Source: Vagococcus hydrophili (GTDB taxonomy: Bacteria > Bacillota > Bacilli > Lactobacillales > Vagococcaceae). From it: 64,000 bases of DNA. The stretch lies in contig NZ_CP049887.1 of NCBI RefSeq assembly GCF_011304195.1, forward strand, positions 372,001 to 436,000, read 5' to 3'. Below, piece after piece: positions 9,510 to 18,967 of the stretch (within the stretch, counting starts at the first letter, position 1; each line of letters opens with the position of its first letter). The notes under the pieces are model-generated. The model saw only the letters and a list, made by a program, of their open reading frames with translations, made no database searches and had not been told where the DNA came from. Both the position numbers and the translations under genes were made by a program.

Positions 9510-10541
9510 CTATTTTTTTAATAAAATAATTTTTTCTTTTGGAAAATCTAATGTTAATTCTTGATCCACTTCATACATTACTTGGTCGTCTCCATTAACT
9601 AAGAGAGTTCCCACTTCTGTTTCCACTTCGTACTGATAGCTTTTACCTAAGAAAGTTCTGACTAAAACACGTCCCTTAATGCTTCCAGTTTCAGATATCA
9701 CAATATCTTCTGGTCTAATCGTTGCTGTCACTTCTCCTGTTAATTCTTGATAACGGTCTGAAACAGCTAGTTTTACACCTGTTTCTGTTGTTACCGATAC
9801 TCCTTGAGCAGTTACTTTAAAGAAATTTTCAAAACCAATGAATCTTGCCACAAATTCTGTTTTTGGGTAACGATAAATCATCTCTGGTGTATCATATTGT
9901 TCAATCACTCCTTGATTCATAATCGCTACACGATCAGAAATTGAGAAACACTCTTCTTGATCATGGGTGACGAAAACTGTTGTAATCCCTAATTTTTGTT
10001 GAATGCGTTTAATCTCAATTCGCATCGCCACACGTAATTTTGCGTCTAAGTTACTTAATGGCTCATCAAGTAGTAATAAATCTGGTTCAACCACTAAAGC
10101 TCTTGCTAAAGCTACACGTTGTCTTTGTCCTCCTGAAAGTTGTTTTGGATATCTCTTACCAAAATCATCTAACCCACAAGCATGTAACATGGCTTCTACT
10201 TTTTGATCCATAACTTCCTTTTTTTCTTTACGCAGTTTCAAACCAAAAGCCACATTTTCTGCCACTGTTAAATGAGGAAACAAAGCGTAACTTTGAAACA
10301 CCATTCCAAACTGACGTTTATGGACTGGAACATGAGTCAAATCTTTTTCGTTCACAGTAAACTCACCACTGTTTGGCTTAATTAGTCCCGCAATCACACG
10401 AAGGGTTGTTGTTTTTCCACAACCACTTGGGCCGAGTAAGGAAACTAATTCTCCTTTTTCCATAGAAATATTTAACTCTTTTAAAATCGACTGCTTACCA
10501 TCATAGCTCACATCAATATCTTTTAAATTAACAAATGACAC
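9510..10541 (-). CDS. ABC transporter ATPase, PotA-like
   Basis: A 343-residue ATP-binding subunit that drives import. Walker A GPSGCGKTT (about residue 37), Q-loop VFQSYALFPH, signature LSGGQRQRVALARAL, Walker B LLLLDEP and the switch His in TVFVTHDQEE are all intact. A C-terminal TOBE domain (about 260-343) is usual for the polyamine/iron/sulfate group. It lies between the permease genes and the receptor gene. Spacing is 16 bases from the upstream permease. Confidence 0.92.
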   Translation of the reverse strand: MSFVNLKDIDVSYDGKQSILKELNISMEKGELVSLLGPSGCGKTTTLRVIAGLIKPNSGEFTVNEKDLTHVPVHKRQFGMVFQSYALFPHLTVAENVAFGLKLRKEKKEVMDQKVEAMLHACGLDDFGKRYPKQLSGGQRQRVALARALVVEPDLLLLDEPLSNLDAKLRVAMRIEIKRIQQKLGITTVFVTHDQEECFSISDRVAIMNQGVIEQYDTPEMIYRYPKTEFVARFIGFENFFKVTAQGVSVTTETGVKLAVSDRYQELTGEVTATIRPEDIVISETGSIKGRVLVRTFLGKSYQYEVETEVGTLLVNGDDQVMYEVDQELTLDFPKEKIILLKK

Positions 10542-10557
10542 AAAAATCTCTCCTTAA

Positions 10558-11346
10558 TTATGAAATGGAAGCAAGTCCCAATGTTTTTTCAATAATGACC
10601 ATCATCACAACGGTTAAAAGCATAATCATCACAGATAACGCAGAAACGGTTGGATCATAGTTGTATTCCATAAAACTTAAAATCGATGTTGGTAACATGT
10701 TAACGCCTGGTCCTGATAAAAACATTGAAACAGGAACATTATTAAATGAATTAACAAATGCTAACATGAATGATGCGAAAATTCCTGATGAAATATTCGG
10801 TAAAACAATTTTAGTAAAAGCTTTTTGTCTCGTACAACCTAACGTCCAAGCGGCTTCTTCCACTGAAATATCCATCTGCTCTAAACTTGAACCTACCACT
10901 CGAATAATATAAGGCAAACTAATTAAGAAATGCCCAATCAGAAGTCCCATAAAAACAGGTAAGCCTAAAGCAATCACAATCCATTGAAATAAAACATATC
11001 CCACAACAATTCCTGGAATAATCGTTGGTGATAAGAAAAAGCTTTTAAACTGACTTTTTCCTGTAATATGGTAACGACTTAAGACATAAGAAATCGGCAC
11101 ACCAATCAAAAGAGCTAGTAATGTTGCTAATACACCAATCGTTAAGCTTAATTTAAATCCTGCGATAAAGCTTTCCGTTTGAAACACATTAGCATACCAA
11201 TCCAGTGTAAAACCTTTAATCGGAAACTTAATCGCTGACTCAGTCCCAAACGAAGTCACAATAATTAATAAAAGGGGTAAGAATAAAAAAGCAAAAACCA
11301 AAATGGCGATAATCGTCATTCCTTTTTGTTTACGCATGTTGCTCAA
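10558..11346 (-). CDS. ABC transporter permease, PotC-like
   Basis: A 262-residue membrane protein with about six transmembrane segments and the cytoplasmic EAA loop (EEAAWTLGCTRQKAFTKIVLP) that docks the ATPase. The first segment is IIAILVFAFLFLPLLLIIV. Its start overlaps the end of the other permease gene by 17 bases. Together they form the heterodimeric channel of the importer. Confidence 0.9.
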   Translation of the reverse strand: MSNMRKQKGMTIIAILVFAFLFLPLLLIIVTSFGTESAIKFPIKGFTLDWYANVFQTESFIAGFKLSLTIGVLATLLALLIGVPISYVLSRYHITGKSQFKSFFLSPTIIPGIVVGYVLFQWIVIALGLPVFMGLLIGHFLISLPYIIRVVGSSLEQMDISVEEAAWTLGCTRQKAFTKIVLPNISSGIFASFMLAFVNSFNNVPVSMFLSGPGVNMLPTSILSFMEYNYDPTVSALSVMIMLLTVVMMVIIEKTLGLASIS

Positions 11347-12169
11347 CTCTCCTATCTGCTTTTTTAGCTAGCCAATTTAAGCCGCTCATCACAAAGAGTG
11401 TTGTGACAATCATGATAAATGCTAAAATACTCGCTTGGGTCCAATCACCTAATGTATTAGCTTTTTGATAAAGTAAGGTTGAAAGAACCATTTTTTGATT
11501 ACCACCTAATAATTGTGGTGTTGTGTAAGCTGTTAGTGTTCCTGTGAAAACTAAAATACTGCCCACAATCGCACCAGGTATTGATAAAGGTAAAATAATT
11601 TTTCTGAAAGCTGTAAAAGGGTGAGCACCTAATGTTTCTGCCGCCTCTAACATCTCAGGTTCAATACTTTCCATCACACCAACAAGGGTCATAATCATTG
11701 TTGGTAAGAAGAGATAAACTGAACCAATAATAATCGCAAACTCTGAATAAAGTAAATTCATAGGTTGATCGATTAAATGCATCTTCATCAATAAGGAATT
11801 AATAATGCCATTTTTCCCTAAAATATTAATCCAAGCAAAACTACGAATGACTGAATTCGTTAATAATGGGAATAAGGTCATTGCCATTAATAAACCTTTC
11901 CACTTTTTATCCACACCTGCAATAAAGTATGCTGTGGGAATCCCTAGAAAGACACAGACAATCATCACTATCACTGAAATACGAATCGTTCTGATTAAAA
12001 CTGACTGATTATACGGATCCTTAAAAAATTGAATGTATTGATTTAAACTTAACTGCCCTTCAGTAAAGAAAGTCGGAAAAAGACTTGTTAATAAAGGGAT
12101 AATCATAAAAAATAAGACAATAATAGTACCTGTTAAAAGAAACAAATACGGAACTTTTTTACTCATCAC
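11330..12169 (-). CDS. ABC transporter permease, PotB-like
   Basis: A 279-residue, roughly six-segment inner-membrane subunit. An N-terminal hydrophobic anchor (YLFLLTGTIIVLFFMIIPLL) is followed by a variant EAA loop, LEAAETLGAHPFTAFRKII. It is the first gene of the operon. The 5' region carries two PurBox-like sequences in opposite orientation, which is the main clue that the operon answers to purine status. Confidence 0.9.
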   Translation of the reverse strand: MMSKKVPYLFLLTGTIIVLFFMIIPLLTSLFPTFFTEGQLSLNQYIQFFKDPYNQSVLIRTIRISVIVMIVCVFLGIPTAYFIAGVDKKWKGLLMAMTLFPLLTNSVIRSFAWINILGKNGIINSLLMKMHLIDQPMNLLYSEFAIIIGSVYLFLPTMIMTLVGVMESIEPEMLEAAETLGAHPFTAFRKIILPLSIPGAIVGSILVFTGTLTAYTTPQLLGGNQKMVLSTLLYQKANTLGDWTQASILAFIMIVTTLFVMSGLNWLAKKADRRVEQHA

Positions 12170-12211
12170 TTAACTCCTCGTTCGTTTTTTACTCAACAAA
12201 GTATATATTAC

Positions 12212-12261
12212 CCGAACACTAAAATCAATACAATAATTGTTTTTTAATTAAATAATGTTCG
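12212..12261. promoter_or_regulatory. Pair of inverted PurBox-like sites upstream of the transporter operon
   Basis: CCGAACACT (12212-12220) and, on the opposite strand, CGAACATT (complement of 12254-12261) both carry the CGAAC core of the Firmicute PurR box (AWWWCCGAACWWT). They face each other about 33 bases apart, ahead of the first permease gene. PurR binds such inverted pairs. The wider spacing than the usual 16-17 bases is a caution. Confidence 0.5.
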
Positions 12262-12278
12262 TGTTTGAAAAAGAGTTC

Positions 12279-12321
12279 AAAAAAATATGTTGCGATATAC
12301 CTTGATATACCGCAACATATT
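12279..12321 (-). terminator. Terminator of copYA
   Basis: Long stem AATATGTTGC/GCAACATATT (12284-12293 with 12312-12321), with an inner GATATAC/ATATACC extension and a T6 tail on the minus strand. It lies 12 bases after the copA stop. Confidence 0.85.
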
Positions 12322-12332
12322 ACTGTTTTTTC

Positions 12333-14795
12333 TTATTTAATTGGTTTGAACCTTTTTAATCGTAACGCATTTAATAAGACTGATACCGAACTAAAACTCA
12401 TCGCTGCCCCGGCAATCATCGGATTTAATAGTGGACCGCCGAATAAGTAAAGAACACCCATCGCCACTGGAATACCTAATGTATTATAAGCAAAAGCCCA
12501 GAAGAGATTTTCTTTAATATTTTTAATGGTTGCATGACTTAATTCAATGGCTGTTGGAACATCCATCAAGTCACTTCTCATTAAGACAATGTCTGCTGAT
12601 TCCATTGCCACATCTGTTCCTGAACCAATGGCAATTCCAATATCTGCTTGAGCTAAAGCTGGGGCATCATTGATACCATCTCCAACCATAGCTACTTTTT
12701 TGCCTTCTTGTTGTAACTTTTTAACTTCGTTTGCTTTGTCTTCTGGTAAAACATCGCTCAAGACACGATCAATCCCTACTTGTTTAGCAATCGCTTCAGC
12801 AGTTCGTCTGTTATCCCCAGTAATCATCGCTACTTCAATTCCCATACGGTGTAATTTATCAATCGCTTTAATACTACTTGGTTTAATCGTATCTGCGACA
12901 GCAATAATTCCTAGTAACTCTGATCCATTCCCAATATACATGGGTGTTTTACCTTCTTGAGCTAATTTATTCGATGTCTCTTCGAAGCCACCTAACGCAA
13001 TATTTCGTTGATTCATTAATTTTTTGTTCCCTAAAATAAGGATTTGACCTTCAATTGACACTTCAATTCCGTGACCTGGAATCGCTTCAAAAGAATCTAA
13101 TGTGGATAAGTTGAAGTTTTTCTCTTCAGCTGCTTGAACAATCGCTTCCCCTAAAGGATGTTCTGACCCTTTTTCAGCGGCAGCGGCTAAAGTAAGTAAT
13201 GTATCTTCTGTTAAGTTACCTGCCACCACAATATCTGTTACAACTGGTTTACCTTCTGTGATTGTTCCTGTTTTATCAAAAACAATGGTTTTAATTTTGT
13301 GAGTTGTTTCTAAAGCATCCCCACTTTTAATTAACACGCCATTTTCAGCACCTTTACCAGTCCCAACCATAATCGCTGTTGGGGTCGCTAAACCTAGGGC
13401 ACAAGGACAGGCAATAACTAAGACAGAAATCGTAATTGTTAAAGCGAAAATCCATGATTCTTGACCTAGGAAGAACCAAGCCACACCAGCTAAGATTGCT
13501 AAGACAATAACAATCGGTACAAAAACACCAGATACTTTATCTGCTAGTTGGGCAATTGGCGCTTTAGAACCTTGTGCGTCTTCCACTAGTTTGATAATTT
13601 GAGATAACGTCGTATCTTTACCGACTTTCGTTGCTTCAAATTGGAAAGAGCCGTTTTTATTAATACTCGCTCCAATCACTTTATCCCCAACTTTTTTCTC
13701 AACTGGCATACTTTCCCCAGTTATCATCGCTTCATCCACAGCACTTGTTCCAGAGACAATCACACCATCAACAGGAATTTTTTCACCTGGTTTTACCACA
13801 ATGATATCTCCTGTTTTTACTTCATCCACAGAAATTTCAACTTCTTTTCCATCTTTAATAATCATCGCTGTTTTTGGAGCTAATCCCATTAATTTTTTGA
13901 TAGCTTCTGACGTTTTACCTTTAGAGACTGCTTCAAAATATTTACCTAATGTGATTAAGGTTAAAATAACGGCTGCTGACTCATAATATAAGTTCATTAC
14001 AAAATGTTCGCTACCTAAAAGAGTCATGATTGTTCCATACAAACTATATAAAAAGGCAGCACTTGTACCTAAAGCAACTAAAGAATCCATATTAGGATGC
14101 CCTTTAAATAAAGCTTTAAACCCAACCATGAAGAAAGCACGTCCGATAATAATAACAGGTAAAGCTAAGACAAGTTGTAATACAGCAAATCGTTCAGGAT
14201 AGATCATTGGTTGGATAAATTCTGGAAGTGGCAAGCCAACCATCTCTCCCATGGCAATATACAACAATGGCACTGTTAAAACTGCTGATTGCCAGAAACG
14301 ACGCCACATTTCTTTGATATGTTTCTCTTTCTTTTCTTTATCTAAATCTGCTTGGGCCTCTTGATCCAAACTTTCTTTCGCATGATAACCCGCATTTTCC
14401 ACAGCTGAAACGATATCTGTTGATAAAACAAGGGATTCATCAAAATCTACCGTCATTTTCTCTGTAGCTAAGTTAACATTAACAGTCTTGATTCCTTCTA
14501 ATTTACCCACAACTTTTTCGATCGTTTGGGCACATGAGGCACAGGTCATTCCTTCAATATCGTACTGTTTATGAGACGTTTCCATCACTAAATGATAACC
14601 AGCATCCTCAACAGCTTTAGCGATTGTTTCATCGTTTAATTCAGCTGTGTCATAAGTCATACTTAATTTTTCAGTTGCTAAATTGACACTTGATTCCACA
14701 ACGCCTGGTAATTTAGCCGTTACTTTTTCTATTGTTTGAGCACAAGAGGCACAGGTCATTCCCTCTATTTTATAATTATTTTTCTCTGTCATCAT
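12333..14795 (-). CDS. copA: Copper-transporting P1B-type ATPase with two metal-binding domains
   Basis: An 820-residue copper pump. Two N-terminal heavy-metal-associated domains each carry GMTCASC (Cys15/Cys18 and Cys85/Cys88). Eight transmembrane segments follow, with the ion-binding CPC in [15 protein letters not shown], the phosphorylated Asp in DKTGT, TGES in the actuator domain, and [10 protein letters not shown] in the hinge. The CPC type with paired HMA domains is that of Cu(I) exporters. AGGAG lies 7 bases before the first of two adjacent ATGs. It is 21 bases behind copY, and the copper-responsive repressor controls both. Confidence 0.93.
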   Translation of the reverse strand: MMTEKNNYKIEGMTCASCAQTIEKVTAKLPGVVESSVNLATEKLSMTYDTAELNDETIAKAVEDAGYHLVMETSHKQYDIEGMTCASCAQTIEKVVGKLEGIKTVNVNLATEKMTVDFDESLVLSTDIVSAVENAGYHAKESLDQEAQADLDKEKKEKHIKEMWRRFWQSAVLTVPLLYIAMGEMVGLPLPEFIQPMIYPERFAVLQLVLALPVIIIGRAFFMVGFKALFKGHPNMDSLVALGTSAAFLYSLYGTIMTLLGSEHFVMNLYYESAAVILTLITLGKYFEAVSKGKTSEAIKKLMGLAPKTAMIIKDGKEVEISVDEVKTGDIIVVKPGEKIPVDGVIVSGTSAVDEAMITGESMPVEKKVGDKVIGASINKNGSFQFEATKVGKDTTLSQIIKLVEDAQGSKAPIAQLADKVSGVFVPIVIVLAILAGVAWFFLGQESWIFALTITISVLVIACPCALGLATPTAIMVGTGKGAENGVLIKSGDALETTHKIKTIVFDKTGTITEGKPVVTDIVVAGNLTEDTLLTLAAAAEKGSEHPLGEAIVQAAEEKNFNLSTLDSFEAIPGHGIEVSIEGQILILGNKKLMNQRNIALGGFEETSNKLAQEGKTPMYIGNGSELLGIIAVADTIKPSSIKAIDKLHRMGIEVAMITGDNRRTAEAIAKQVGIDRVLSDVLPEDKANEVKKLQQEGKKVAMVGDGINDAPALAQADIGIAIGSGTDVAMESADIVLMRSDLMDVPTAIELSHATIKNIKENLFWAFAYNTLGIPVAMGVLYLFGGPLLNPMIAGAAMSFSSVSVLLNALRLKRFKPIK

Positions 14796-14816
14796 TCTTT
14801 CTCTCCTCCCTAAACC

Positions 14817-15245
14817 TTAACACCGACATTGTCCCGGAATGCAGTTGCAAGGGACAATCTCAGGCGCAGTTTGTTTCTTTTCTTTAAGAAGCGCTTCTAA
14901 TGCTTCTATATCACTAAGGCTCAAAGGTTTTCTTTCAATCATCTCAACTAACATACCACCAACTTTACGATCACAAATTTTATCTAATAATTCATTCCCC
15001 GCTGACTTGATTGCTTTTTGTTCTGATACGACAGCATAGTAGATAAATTGTTTGCCTTCTTTTCTTGTTTCTAAATATCCTTTAGTGACTAAGCGAGTTA
15101 AGAGTGTTTTCACTGTAGAAGGTTTCCACGCCATCTTTTCCTCTAAAATTTCAATCACTTCCGTACTTGTTGTTTCATTTTTGGTCCAAACAACACGCAT
15201 GATTTCCCACTCTGCATCTGTTATTAATTCTATTTTTTTAGTCAT
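14817..15245 (-). CDS. copY: Copper-responsive repressor CopY
   Basis: A 142-residue BlaI/MecI-type winged-helix repressor (WEIMRVVWTKNETTSTEVIE ... WKPSTVKTLLTRLVTKGYL). Its C-terminal tail CNCIPGQCRC is the CxCx4CxC motif that binds Zn(II) or Cu(I). Copper displacement of zinc releases DNA in the Enterococcus hirae model. It is the first gene of copYA, with a matching operator in its own promoter. Confidence 0.93.
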   Translation of the reverse strand: MTKKIELITDAEWEIMRVVWTKNETTSTEVIEILEEKMAWKPSTVKTLLTRLVTKGYLETRKEGKQFIYYAVVSEQKAIKSAGNELLDKICDRKVGGMLVEMIERKPLSLSDIEALEALLKEKKQTAPEIVPCNCIPGQCRC

Positions 15246-15288
15246 GATTTTCGCTCCCTTTTTTTATGTTCTCTCATTCGATAAACCT

Positions 15289-15317
15289 ATCATATCTCTA
15301 TCGTTTACAATTGTCAA
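15289..15317 (-). promoter_or_regulatory. copY promoter with overlapping cop box
   Basis: On the minus strand, -35 TTGACA (15312-15317) and -10 TATGAT (15289-15294) are exactly 17 bases apart. The cop box, one mismatch from TACANNTGTA (TACAATTGTC, 15306-15315), covers the -35, so bound CopY would block RNA polymerase. Confidence 0.85.
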
Positions 15318-15329
15318 TTATAAGATTTA

Positions 15330-15362
15330 AAAAAACGAGTCCCTTTTTAGGAGAACTCGTTT
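15330..15362 (-). terminator. Terminator of the pho operon
   Basis: Stem AAACGAGT/ACTCGTTT (15333-15340 with 15355-15362) and a T-run on the minus strand, just after the histidine-kinase stop. Confidence 0.82.
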
Positions 15363-15370
15363 CACTCTAC

Positions 15371-16444
15371 TTATTCTTCAATCGGCAACCTCACAATAAC
15401 TGTGGTTCCTTCGCCTAAATCACTAGATAACTTCACCACACCACCTAAAATCTCAGCATAATGTTGAACAATCGATAGACCTAAGCCAGAACCGCCCGTA
15501 TTTCTTTGTCTTGATTGACTGACACGGTAAAAACGCTCGAAAATTCGTTTACGGTCCTTCTCAGAAATCCCGACACCAGTGTCTTCTACTGAAAAAATTA
15601 ACTCACCTTCAGATTCTTTTAAATAAATAAAAATATCATCGGCTTCTTTTGTATACTCCACCGCATTTTCTAGTAGGTTTTTAACAATCAATTGAAAGGC
15701 ATTGCCCGGTAAGTTAATCTCACGACTAATGGTGCTATCAAAGGTCACATTGAGCGCCTTTTGACTGATTTTATATTGATAACGTTCTAACTCTTCTTCT
15801 ACCACGGTTTCAGGGTTACTAACGACGGTATCTAGCATATAAATATCTTTTTCTGTTTTTAATAACATCATAATGTTTTGAATCAATCCTAGTAATCGTT
15901 GTCCTTCACATTCAATGATTTTCAAAAACTCATCTGAAGCCTCCGGATCATCCTTCGCTCCTGCTAATAAGGTTTCCGCAAAACCAATAATCGACGTTGT
16001 TGGGGTTTTTAATTCATGAGAAATATTGCTAATAAAATCTTCATGAACTTTTTCAATCTGTTTCACTTCTGTCACATCATAAATAATACCCACATATTCA
16101 GTGGTACTTGATTCAAGAATGCGAATAATGACGTTTAAATCATGATTTTTAGGTTGCCTTATCCTAACGTCTCCTTGAACTTGTTCCTTAGTTGTGACTG
16201 CTTCAGTTATTAATTGATACATTTTTTTATGATTAAACCAAGTTTCAAAAGATTCTTGGTTTCTCTTTTTAGAAAAGAGATTCTCCGTCACACTATTAGC
16301 TAAAACCAGTTCCAATTTCTCATTAAGAATAAAAATACCAATATCTAAGTTTTCGAAAAGAAAAGCTAATTTCTCTTCATTTTGCAATTGCTTATAATAT
16401 AAAAGGTTGGCTTCATCCATTAATTTATACACAGTTTGATACAA
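15371..16444 (-). pseudogene. phoR: Sensor histidine kinase PhoR, C-terminal part after a frameshift
   Basis: A 357-codon frame holding a PAS-like domain (LAFLFENLDIGIFILNEKL), the phospho-accepting His in FISNISHELKTPTTS, and the ATP-binding N, G1 and G2 boxes (LLENAVEYT, VEDTGVGIS, GGSGLGLSIV). Its apparent TTG start at 16444 is only an in-frame leucine codon with no ribosome-binding site. The true reading frame continues upstream as PEEWQELYQTVYK and meets the N-terminal half at 16461-16463. One extra base in that GGG run (CCC on the coding strand) would restore a kinase of about 580 residues. It could be a real null mutation or a sequencing error. Confidence 0.85.
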
Positions 16445-17112
16445 CTCCTGCCATTCTTCTGGGCATCCACGACTGTTTGTTTTTTTTCTGGATTCTGAAT
16501 TGCATTTTTCAAAATCGGTAAAATAAATTGAATCGGTTGTCTATTTTGCTTCAAAATATAAAAATACATGGATAAAATAATAATACCTATTAAAAGAAGG
16601 ACGAGAAAGATTTGTACTTGAAAGGCTCTTAATGACTGAGTAATCCCTGTATAAGGCTCAGATAACCGCAAAATCCCAACCAACTCTTGATCCACATAAA
16701 TCCCTTTAGCCATGTAAATCATTTTAGTATTGACAGTTTGGCTTTCTCTAATCGCATAGCCTTGAATTTTATGATTCTCTAAAATCTCTCTTACTTCCGG
16801 TCGATGTTCTCTAGTACCTTTAGCTAATTTTTCATGAGAGGAATCATATAAAATATCGCCTTTTGGATCAAGAATAGTCAAACGTTCCGATTTCCCAATA
16901 CTTTGATCCAACTTTTCTTCATCAAGCTTTAACTTTTCACCCTCTAATAGATAAGGAGTTAAAATATCAATCTCACTTAGTAATTTATCCTGTTGTTCAC
17001 TTAATACTTGAGATTTAAAAAAGTAGGCAGTGTATAATCCACCACCTACTAACAATAGGACAACTAAGCTAATAATCACACGTGGACTCATTAGTTTCGT
17101 TCTTTGTTTCAT
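16420..17112 (-). pseudogene. phoR: Sensor histidine kinase PhoR, N-terminal part before a frameshift
   Basis: The first 230 codons of the kinase. A transmembrane segment (VIISLVVLLLVGGGLYTAYF) is followed by an extracytoplasmic sensor region (about 35-165), a second transmembrane segment (IFLVLLLIGIIILSMYFYIL) and the start of a linker. After NPEKKQTVVDA the frame slips and ends in an out-of-frame tail, KNGRSCIKLCIN. The start overlaps the stop of phoP by four bases (ATGA), the usual coupled arrangement. Without the second half it has no catalytic domain. If the frameshift is real, PhoP here must be phosphorylated by another kinase or small donor, or stay inactive. Confidence 0.85.
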
Positions 17113-17816
17113 TCTGATATCTCCTGAAACTTGTAACCAAACCCACGAATCGTTTTAATGTATTGTGGTTTTTTAGGATCATCTTCAATTTTTTCTCTTA
17201 AATGGCTCACATGAATATCCACTGTTCGAGATAAATGGTACATCTCATCTTGCCAAATGGATGTCATTAATTCATCTCGACTAATAATCCGATTTTGCCT
17301 TTTCATAAAGTATATTAAAAGCTCGAATTCTTTTTTAGTGAAATTCAATTCTTCTCCGTTCTTAGTGACACGGTAGTCATTGGGATATGCAATTAATTCT
17401 CCAACAACAATTTTTTCAGAGGGATTAACTTTAGGAATTTTGTCACCCTTCACATCTAAACGTCTTTCTACTGCGCGAATTCTTGCGATTAATTCTCTTG
17501 GGCTAAAAGGTTTTGTCAAATAATCATCTGCACCCATCTCTAAACCGACAATTTTATCCACGGTTTCATCTTTGGCTGTTAACATTAAAATTGGTGTTTG
17601 AATCTTTTCTTTACGCAAATGTTTCGTAATATCTAAACCATTTACTTTTGGTAACATTAAATCTAATATAATAAAATCGTAGTTGCCACTCATGCCTAAA
17701 GCGATAGCTTCCTCACCGTCATGGCAGACATCTACTGTAAAGTTTTCTTTTTCTAAATTATATTTCAAAAGTGTGGTAATCGACACCTCGTCGTCTACTA
17801 CTAAAACTTTTTTCAT
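17109..17816 (-). CDS. phoP: Phosphate-response regulator PhoP (OmpR family)
   Basis: A 235-residue response regulator. Its receiver domain has acidic pocket Asp8/Asp9, the phosphorylated Asp52 (FIILDLMLP) and Lys in LTKPFSPREL. A C-terminal winged helix (KEFELLIYFMKRQNRIISRDEL ... HVSHLREKIEDDP) follows. It is a PhoB/PhoP-type regulator. Its partner kinase gene overlaps it downstream and pstS lies just upstream, so phosphate starvation is the expected signal. The ribosome-binding site AAAGGA lies in the 3' arm of a hairpin in the pstS-phoP gap. Confidence 0.88.
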   Translation of the reverse strand: MKKVLVVDDEVSITTLLKYNLEKENFTVDVCHDGEEAIALGMSGNYDFIILDLMLPKVNGLDITKHLRKEKIQTPILMLTAKDETVDKIVGLEMGADDYLTKPFSPRELIARIRAVERRLDVKGDKIPKVNPSEKIVVGELIAYPNDYRVTKNGEELNFTKKEFELLIYFMKRQNRIISRDELMTSIWQDEMYHLSRTVDIHVSHLREKIEDDPKKPQYIKTIRGFGYKFQEISE

Positions 17817-17823
17817 ACAAAAA

Positions 17824-17879
17824 ACACGTCCTTTCTAGTAGTCATCAATCTCTTACACTATACCATAGAAAGGCCGTGT
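17824..17879 (-). promoter_or_regulatory. pstS-phoP intergenic hairpin, terminator-like, covering the phoP ribosome-binding site
   Basis: A 14-bp stem with one mismatch (17824-17837 with 17866-17879) is followed on the minus strand by six T, then the phoP ATG. The 3' arm contains the phoP Shine-Dalgarno (AAAGGA). In the loop an extended -10 (TGGTATAGT) could start a separate phoP transcript that lacks the 5' arm. Confidence 0.6.
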
Positions 17880-17887
17880 CTTATCAA

Positions 17888-18784
17888 TTATTTGATGTTG
17901 CCTTTTAAGTCTCTTTCAACTTTCATATCTGAGATTGCAATGTAACCTAATTCTTTAATAACATTTTTTTGAACGTCATCTGTTTTCATGTACTCTACAA
18001 ATTGAGTAGCTTCTTTTTTACCATCTTTTTGTGTATACATATGCTCATATGCCCAAATTTTCCATGAGTTATCAGCAACTTTTTCATCTTTTGGTTCTAC
18101 GCCATCAATCGATAGCCCTTGGATTGACTCATCAATATAAGAGAAAGCTAAGTAACTAATTGCTCCTGGTGTTTCTGCAACAATCTTACGAACTGTTCCT
18201 GAAGAATCCTGTTCTTGGCCTTTAGCTGGCTCTTCTCCATCTAGTCCCCATTGTTCAAAGGTTGCACGTGTTCCACTTCCTGCGGCACGGTTAATGATTT
18301 CGATTTTTTGATCTTTCCCACCGACTTCTTTCCAGTTAGTAATCTTTCCAGTAAAGATGCCTTTTAATTGATCTTTGGTAATATCTTTCACGCCAGTTTC
18401 TTTGTTAATAACTGGTGCCACACCAACAACGGCGATTCGGTGATCTTCAATTTTAGAAGCATCAATACCGTCTTTCTCCTCAGCGTAAACGTCCGAGTTA
18501 CCGATATCCACAGCGCCACTTGAAACTTGGGTTAAACCAGTTCCACTTCCGCCACCTTGGACTGTGATTGTATAGTTAGGATTATCTGTCATATAAATTT
18601 CAGCTACTTTTTCTACTAATGGTTGAAGAGCTGTTGAACCAACAGAGGTAATTTCGACTTTTTCATTTGAAGCAGCCTTTTTACTTCCTCCTGTTGAATC
18701 TTTTGTATCTTTTGCGCCACCACCACATGCTGCTAATGTAAATAAAATACCGACTGTTGTTAACGATAATAAGATTTTCTTCAT
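17888..18784 (-). CDS. pstS: Phosphate ABC transporter substrate-binding lipoprotein PstS
   Basis: A 298-residue phosphate receptor with a lipoprotein signal ending LAAC (Cys20). The PBP-like fold carries the phosphate-contact segments EITSVGSTALQPLVEK, GGGSGTGLTQVSSGAVDIG and NRAAGSGTRATFEQW. No pstC, pstA, pstB or phoU genes are in the window, so the channel is elsewhere or upstream copies exist. It precedes phoP and phoR on the same strand. A PhoP-box-like repeat lies about 170 bases upstream. Confidence 0.92.
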   Translation of the reverse strand: MKKILLSLTTVGILFTLAACGGGAKDTKDSTGGSKKAASNEKVEITSVGSTALQPLVEKVAEIYMTDNPNYTITVQGGGSGTGLTQVSSGAVDIGNSDVYAEEKDGIDASKIEDHRIAVVGVAPVINKETGVKDITKDQLKGIFTGKITNWKEVGGKDQKIEIINRAAGSGTRATFEQWGLDGEEPAKGQEQDSSGTVRKIVAETPGAISYLAFSYIDESIQGLSIDGVEPKDEKVADNSWKIWAYEHMYTQKDGKKEATQFVEYMKTDDVQKNVIKELGYIAISDMKVERDLKGNIK

Positions 18785-18950
18785 AGTTGTAATAACTCCT
18801 TAAGTTTTTTGATTACACACAGAGTGTAACAACTAAATGTAAAATCTATTCCCAATAACGTGTAAAAATTTCGTAAAAATAACTTTTGTTAGCTTTTTTA
18901 CTTGAAACGTTGTCAGATAAGCGTAAACTTCATGACAAAGAGATGTATAT

Positions 18951-18967
18951 TGTAAATAGAATGTAAA
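18951..18967 (-). promoter_or_regulatory. Possible PhoP box upstream of pstS
   Basis: On the minus strand two TTTACA hexamers (complements of 18951-18956 and 18962-18967) are separated by 5 bases, the 11-base period of Gram-positive PhoP sites (TTAACA-N5 repeats). Further TTTACA or TTACAC elements occur toward pstS without that spacing. The distance to the pstS start is long, so this is tentative. Confidence 0.4.

Noticed and set aside
15371..17112. Two independent genes for a short membrane protein and a soluble kinase
   Set aside because: The second frame has no ribosome-binding site or proper start, and the two frames join into one normal kinase when a single base is added.
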